Source: Bacteroidia bacterium
Lineage (GTDB): Bacteria; Bacteroidota; Bacteroidia; Bacteroidales; VadinHA17
Direction: 5' to 3'
Assembly (NCBI GenBank): GCA_026391555.1
Contig: JAPLEB010000045.1
Span: 1-44,632, forward strand
DNA: 44,632 nucleotides
The number at the start of each line of letters is the position of its first letter. Position 1 is the stretch's first letter. Both the position numbers and the translations under genes were made by a program. The notes under the pieces were generated by a model. It was not told the origin of the DNA, did not search any database, and was given only the letters and a program-made list of their open reading frames with translations. Below, piece by piece: positions 40,268 to 44,632 of this stretch.

Positions 40268-41851
40268 ATGGCAAATATTAAACCAGCAGAAGTTTCAAAA
40301 ATTCTCAAGCAACAACTGGAAGGAATTCAGACCGGTGTTGAACTGGAAGAGGTCGGAACCGTGCTTCAGGTTGGTGACGGAATCGTCCGTATTTACGGAC
40401 TTTCAAACGCGCAATCGAATGAACTGATTGAGTTTGAAAATGGAATTGAAGCAATAGTGCTGAACCTTGAAGAAGATAATATCGGAGCAGTATTATTAGG
40501 TCCTACAGAAGAGATAAATGAAGGTGACATTGTGAAAAGAACCGGTCGGATAGCTTCTATCGGAGTAGGCGAGGGATTATTGGGAAGAGTAATCACACCA
40601 ACAGGTCAGCCAATCGATGGGAAGGGTCCGATAAAAGGGGAACTGTTTATTCTTCCTTTTGAAAGAAAAGCTCCCGGGGTTATTTTCCGGCAACCGGTCA
40701 GGCAACCACTCCAGACAGGGATCAAGGCTATTGATGCTATGATACCAATAGGTCGCGGACAGAGGGAACTTATTATTGGCGACAGGCAGACCGGTAAAAC
40801 GGCTATTGCCATCGATACTATTATTAATCAGCGGAGTAACTTTGAAAAGGGTAAACCGGTTTATTGCATTTATGTCGCAATAGGACAAAAAGGATCAACG
40901 GTTGCCAATATAGCAGCAACACTCGAAGAACATGGGGCGCTTGAATATACAGTTATTGTACTTGCTACTGCTTCTGATCCGGCTGCTTCCCAGTTCTATG
41001 CTCCTTTTGCCGGAGCTGCAATCGGGGAATTTTTCCGCGATACCGGTCGTGATGCACTTATCATTTACGATGACCTTTCAAAACAGGCCGTATCTTACAG
41101 GGAAGTATCCCTTTTACTTCGTCGTCCACCCGGGCGCGAAGCTTACCCCGGCGATGTTTTCTACCTGCACTCACGACTTCTTGAAAGAGCAGCTAAAATA
41201 ATTGAATCCGATGAAGTTGCACAAAAGATGAACGATCTTCCGGAATCAATCAGGCATATGGTTAAGGGAGGAGGATCGCTTACTGCCCTGCCAATAATAG
41301 AAACTCAGGCCGGTGACGTGTCGGCATATATTCCGACTAACGTGATTTCTATCACCGATGGCCAGATATTTCTGGAAACAAGTCTTTTCAATTCCGGCGT
41401 TAGACCGGCAATTAATGTTGGTATATCAGTATCGAGGGTGGGAGGAAATGCCCAGATTAAATCGATGAAAAAAATCGCCGGGACTCTGAAAGTTGACCAG
41501 GCACAATACCGCGAACTCGAAGCATTCTCTAAATTCGGCTCTGACCTTGACGCATCTACTCTGGCTATTCTGAATAAAGGAGCCAAAAACGTTCAGATAC
41601 TTAAACAGGGACAATATGCCCCGGTGCCGGTCGAAAAACAGGTTGCAATAATTTATTGCGGAACAATGGGTCTTTTAAAGGATGTTCCGGTTAGCAAAGT
41701 GAAGATTTTCGAAAATGAGTTCCTGGAGTATCTCGATCTTAAACACAGAGACGTTCTGGATAACCTTCATGACGGAATACTTAATAATGATATTACCAAA
41801 ATTCTTGAAAAAGTTGCTTCGGATTTGGTTATTAAATACCGGCCGCAGTAA
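40268..41851 (+). CDS. atpA: ATP synthase F1 subunit alpha
   Basis: 527 residues. Walker A is GDRQTGKT (171-178). The segments [56 protein letters not shown] and [13 protein letters not shown] are family hallmarks. Non-catalytic nucleotide-binding subunit of F1. Confidence 0.98.
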   Translation: MANIKPAEVSKILKQQLEGIQTGVELEEVGTVLQVGDGIVRIYGLSNAQSNELIEFENGIEAIVLNLEEDNIGAVLLGPTEEINEGDIVKRTGRIASIGVGEGLLGRVITPTGQPIDGKGPIKGELFILPFERKAPGVIFRQPVRQPLQTGIKAIDAMIPIGRGQRELIIGDRQTGKTAIAIDTIINQRSNFEKGKPVYCIYVAIGQKGSTVANIAATLEEHGALEYTVIVLATASDPAASQFYAPFAGAAIGEFFRDTGRDALIIYDDLSKQAVSYREVSLLLRRPPGREAYPGDVFYLHSRLLERAAKIIESDEVAQKMNDLPESIRHMVKGGGSLTALPIIETQAGDVSAYIPTNVISITDGQIFLETSLFNSGVRPAINVGISVSRVGGNAQIKSMKKIAGTLKVDQAQYRELEAFSKFGSDLDASTLAILNKGAKNVQILKQGQYAPVPVEKQVAIIYCGTMGLLKDVPVSKVKIFENEFLEYLDLKHRDVLDNLHDGILNNDITKILEKVASDLVIKYRPQ

Positions 41852-41880
41852 TCGGGATCAGTTGAATAAATGGATTTTAA

Positions 41881-42765
41881 ATGGCAAATTTTAAAGCAAT
41901 AAGAATAAGAATTACCTCTGTTAAATCAACCAGGCAGATCACCTCGGCCATGAAGATGGTGTCTGCTGCCAAATTGCGGAAGGCTCAGGATAAGATTGTG
42001 AGACTGAGGCCATATGCAAATAAATTGCACGAGATACTGGTTGGTCTTTCACAGAGCCTTTCGGACTCTGAAACAGACAATATTTATGGAAGAGTGTCTT
42101 CTCCGGATAAAGTTCTTATTGTTGTTATCACATCTAACAGAGGTCTCTGTGGAGCATTCAACACCAATGTTATAAAAGAAGCCAGAAAGGTCATTTCAGA
42201 AAAATATTATGACCAATATAGAAATGGTAACCTGAAGCTCCTGACGATCGGGAAAAAGGGATTTGATTATTTCAGGAAGCAGACAGTGAATATGCTTCCC
42301 GAACAGAATAATTTGCTTCATGATCTTTCATTTAATAATGTTGCCTGGGTGGCTGAACAGGTTATGAGCAGTTTTTCATCAGGAGAATTCGACAGGGTGG
42401 AGCTCATCTATAACCAGTTTAAGAATGCTGCAGTGCAGAACCTCACCTATGAAGTCTTTCTCCCTGTTGAGACAGTGCCTGCCGGAAAAGTTAAAACTAC
42501 TCCGGTTGACTATATTTATGAACCCAACCAGGAGGATATTATTAAAGATCTTATACCTAAATCCTTAAAGATTCAATTTTACAAAGCAGTTCTCGATTCC
42601 TTTGTAGCTGAACATGGCGCCAGAATGACCGCAATGCATAAAGCAACCGATAATGCAACCAGTATGATCCGCGATTTGACACTTCAATACAACAAAGCAA
42701 GACAAGCTGCAATAACAAACCAGATACTCGAAGTTGTAAGTGGGGCAGAAGCACTCAGAGGTTAA
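41881..42765 (+). CDS. atpG: ATP synthase F1 subunit gamma
   Basis: 294 residues with the two long terminal helices of the rotor shaft: IRIRITSVKSTRQITSAMKMVSAAKLRKAQ at the start and HGARMTAMHKATDNATSMIRDLTLQYNKARQAAITNQILEVVSGAEAL at the end. No atpD or atpC follows; in Bacteroidota these two usually form a separate operon, and the arrangement here agrees. Confidence 0.97.
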   Translation: MANFKAIRIRITSVKSTRQITSAMKMVSAAKLRKAQDKIVRLRPYANKLHEILVGLSQSLSDSETDNIYGRVSSPDKVLIVVITSNRGLCGAFNTNVIKEARKVISEKYYDQYRNGNLKLLTIGKKGFDYFRKQTVNMLPEQNNLLHDLSFNNVAWVAEQVMSSFSSGEFDRVELIYNQFKNAAVQNLTYEVFLPVETVPAGKVKTTPVDYIYEPNQEDIIKDLIPKSLKIQFYKAVLDSFVAEHGARMTAMHKATDNATSMIRDLTLQYNKARQAAITNQILEVVSGAEALRG

Positions 42766-42800
42766 AATTAATTGATTATCAGGATTGCTTTAAAAATATA

Positions 42801-43775
42801 ATGTACAATTACCCTGACCTTAAAAATTTAGTTGATAAGGCTATAATTAATCTTTCGTATAATACGGAAGCAGAGAAACTTATCGACCCGGTAAAATATA
42901 TCCTGTCAATAGGGGGGAAAAGATTAAGGCCCGTTTTGGCCCTGATGGCCTGCAACCTCTTTAATGACAAAATTGATGAAGCAATCATGCCTGCCACGGG
43001 GCTGGAAGTGTTTCATAACTTCACCCTGGTTCATGATGATATTATGGATCAGGCTGCGGTAAGAAGAAATTTCCCCACAGTTCATAGTAAATGGGGCATT
43101 AGCCAGGCAGTTTTGTCCGGCGACGTGATGGCATTTATTGCCAATGATTGTTTTTTGCAAGTCCCTCCCAGGTGTTTACTTAAAGTTTTCAAGGTCTTTA
43201 ATAAAACAGCAATTGAAGTATGTGCCGGACAGCAACTCGACATCGATTTTGAAAAAGCAATGATAGTGACACAAGAAGAACATTCGCGGATGATTGAACT
43301 TAAAACCGCGGTCCTTCTGGCTGCTTCAGTTAAAATTGGTGCTATTATCGGAGGAGCTGATGATAAGGATTCAGAGCTTCTTTATGAGTTTGGCAGAAAC
43401 CTTGGACTTGCTTTTCAGATACAGGATGACCTTCTTGATATTTATGGTGATGTTAAAGTTTTTGGCAAAATTCCGGGAGGTGATATTATTGCCAACAAGA
43501 AGACCTTCCTATTGGTAAAAGCCATGGAAATAGCGTCAGGTAACCAGCTTAAACAACTTCAGGAACTGTTTGCAATAAAAGATTTTGACCCGGAGATCAA
43601 AGTTAAAACAGTTATTGGTTTATATGATCAGCTCAACATTAAAGCTGTTACAGAGAACCTGGCAAATGACTATATAAATTCAGCCACCAGCCTGCTTGAT
43701 AAAATCGGAGTTGATAAGGAAAGGAAAAAAGAGCTTGCTCAGATTACCAATTCACTTATTGGAAGAAACAGGTAA
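42801..43775 (+). CDS. Polyprenyl synthetase, probably short-chain
   Basis: 324 residues. GGKRLRP (38-44) binds the diphosphate. The first Asp-rich motif is DDIMD (79-83), the second DDLLD (209-213). Phe 74, five residues before the first motif, is the bulky position that limits chain length in farnesyl/geranylgeranyl synthases, so a C15-C20 product is likely (inference). It may feed quinone, undecaprenyl or carotenoid routes. It follows atpG by 35 bases and may be read from the same message. Confidence 0.88.
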   Translation: MYNYPDLKNLVDKAIINLSYNTEAEKLIDPVKYILSIGGKRLRPVLALMACNLFNDKIDEAIMPATGLEVFHNFTLVHDDIMDQAAVRRNFPTVHSKWGISQAVLSGDVMAFIANDCFLQVPPRCLLKVFKVFNKTAIEVCAGQQLDIDFEKAMIVTQEEHSRMIELKTAVLLAASVKIGAIIGGADDKDSELLYEFGRNLGLAFQIQDDLLDIYGDVKVFGKIPGGDIIANKKTFLLVKAMEIASGNQLKQLQELFAIKDFDPEIKVKTVIGLYDQLNIKAVTENLANDYINSATSLLDKIGVDKERKKELAQITNSLIGRNR

Positions 43776-43776
43776 T

Positions 43777-44352
43777 TTACTTACCTGAGTTTTTGTTTTT
43801 CTTCAAGAAGTCAATGTTTATCAGAACACCAACATTTACCATTAACTGATCGTACTTACTAATAATGTATTTAACTTCACCATAAAGATCAATCTGTTCG
43901 GCAATCTTCATATAAGTTCCAGCTCCGATATTGATACCCAGGGCATTATCACTTTCTGCATTTGCCGGTGAAGTGGTATAAGTTGCTTTTTTTCTTGTAT
44001 ATAATATATCAAGGCCGGCAAGACCATAAAACTCAAACCTGTCGAGGGAGTTAAAAACATAGTGACCATTAATATCAAACATCAGCGAAGAGACAGTAGT
44101 TGTTCCCGATTGTTCTTTTGTAATATTTGGATAGAAAACGGTAAAAGAGGGAGAAATATGGAGAGGTACACTTATTTCATAGATCCCTTTGAAAGAAATA
44201 GCAATTTTCCCGCTCTTGTTTGCCTCCCATGGCATATTATGAAATGGGAAACCACTACTGAGTGCCAGCCCTCCGCCAATTTTCGTAAACTGGCCATTTG
44301 CTATGGAGAGCATAGAAATCATTAAAAGGGATGTAAAAATGAGTTTTTTCAT
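43777..44352 (-). CDS. Small outer-membrane beta-barrel protein
   Basis: 191 residues. The signal peptide (1-20, cut after ANG) is followed by eight or so amphipathic strands (VPLHISPSFTVFYPN, FEFYGLAGLDILYTRKK, ALGINIGAGTYMKIAEQIDLYGEVKYIIS), as in OmpA/OmpW-like 8-strand barrels. A short Lys/Asn-rich tail ends the chain. Function unknown. Convergent with the polyprenyl synthase, one base apart. Confidence 0.8.
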   Translation of the reverse strand: MKKLIFTSLLMISMLSIANGQFTKIGGGLALSSGFPFHNMPWEANKSGKIAISFKGIYEISVPLHISPSFTVFYPNITKEQSGTTTVSSLMFDINGHYVFNSLDRFEFYGLAGLDILYTRKKATYTTSPANAESDNALGINIGAGTYMKIAEQIDLYGEVKYIISKYDQLMVNVGVLINIDFLKKNKNSGK

Positions 44353-44403
44353 ACCGGTGAATTTTAAAATTGACAGTTAATAATTTCCATTGGGTTATCG
44401 CGA

Positions 44404-44411
44404 CAAAGATA
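44404..44411 (-). promoter_or_regulatory. -7 promoter box for the small barrel gene
   Basis: On the minus strand the sequence is TATCTTTG, 51 bases before the ATG at 44352. No -33 TTTG at the usual distance. Confidence 0.5.
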
Positions 44412-44512
44412 AAAAATTATGAAATATCGGACAATGAGAATCTGATTATGGGATAAAAAAAAGAACTTTTTGACAAAACAGAATTTATACACAGGGTCAA
44501 CGCATTTAAATT

Positions 44513-44632
44513 TTAATGTGTATCCGAATTCATGTAGATAAGCTCTTTGATTTTTCTATTCGTGGTGAGATTACCTTCGATGAGCTCATCGCGCAGGAGC
44601 GGGACTCTGTTCCTCATTTCGCTGTGCATCAT
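44513..44632 (-). CDS. C-terminal end of an unidentified protein, running off the window
   Basis: On the minus strand an open frame enters from the right edge and ends at TAA (44513-44515), giving the last 39 residues: a charged helical tail with EMRNRVPLLRDELIEGN, then NRKIKELIYM. Met codons occur, but there is no promoter in view, and the frame stays open to the edge, so this is probably the end of a longer gene. The family is not recognised. The 160 bases from 44353 to 44512 hold the barrel gene's promoter and otherwise only A/T-rich sequence. Confidence 0.45.
   Translation of the reverse strand: MMHSEMRNRVPLLRDELIEGNLTTNRKIKELIYMNSDTH

Noticed and set aside
41852-42800. Expected atpD and atpC after atpA/atpG
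   Set aside because: The sequence after atpG goes straight to a polyprenyl synthase; no beta or epsilon subunit motifs are present in the window.

Overview
The window is a stretch of chromosome from a member of the Bacteroidota, most likely a Bacteroidales/Marinilabiliales-type anaerobe or its relatives. The evidence is a C-terminal type IX secretion sorting domain, an UpxY/NusG-like antiterminator, a Wzi-type capsule protein, DUF5777, LytTR two-component and Bacteroidota-style split ATP synthase genes, many -7 promoter boxes of the form TAnnTTTG, and few Shine-Dalgarno sequences. No rRNA, tRNA, CRISPR array, transposase or prophage gene was seen. Most genes are core or lineage-core rather than recently acquired.

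Layout. 1-5591 is a surface and polysaccharide region: the end of a T9SS-secreted protein, a 55-residue peptide gene, a repeat-rich gap, an orphan UpxY-like antiterminator facing left, then a Wzi-like outer-membrane barrel and a large sugar transferase facing right. 5682-7950 holds a DksA/TraR-like regulator and a leftward flavin-themed group: riboflavin synthase, an FMN-binding oxidase-like protein and UbiX. 8141-14608 carries ileS, a UDP-glucuronate decarboxylase and dnaG. 14651-19122 is a cell-envelope redox block: a lipoprotein of unknown function, a triple-haem and a single-haem cytochrome lipoprotein, a DUF5777 barrel, YceI, an OB-fold membrane protein and a DUF2007-like protein. 19239-23670 holds a sphingomyelin-synthase-like PAP2 protein, CorA, a lipid kinase, and a four-repeat protein ending in a GH16 fold that has lost both catalytic glutamates.

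23819-30134 is a six-gene rightward module: LolA-like carrier, two FtsX/MacB-type permeases, LolD-like ATPase, outer-membrane barrel and ICMT-like methyltransferase. Together they form a plausible inner-to-outer-membrane lipid or lipoprotein export line in which a barrel sits where LolB would be. 30135-34255 carries a YugP protease, YidD and a leftward LiaF-like/LytS/LytTR envelope-sensing operon. 34439-36674 is rpmF-plsX-fabH, preceded by what looks like a 17-codon stub of the usual DUF177 (YceD) gene. 36786-42765 is bactofilin plus atpZ, an atpI-like gene, and atpBEFHAG, without atpD/atpC, followed by a short-chain polyprenyl synthase and an outer-membrane barrel. A minus-strand gene runs off the right edge.

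The least explained parts are: a dispersed palindromic element (copies near 1891-2214 and 6729-6906) whose stem sequence differs between copies while pairing is kept; the repeat-GH16 pseudoenzyme; the Lol-like export module with its own barrel and methyltransferase; the CX4CH cytochrome/DUF5777/YceI block; and a set of promoter boxes only 3-4 bases upstream of start codons, suggesting leaderless transcripts.
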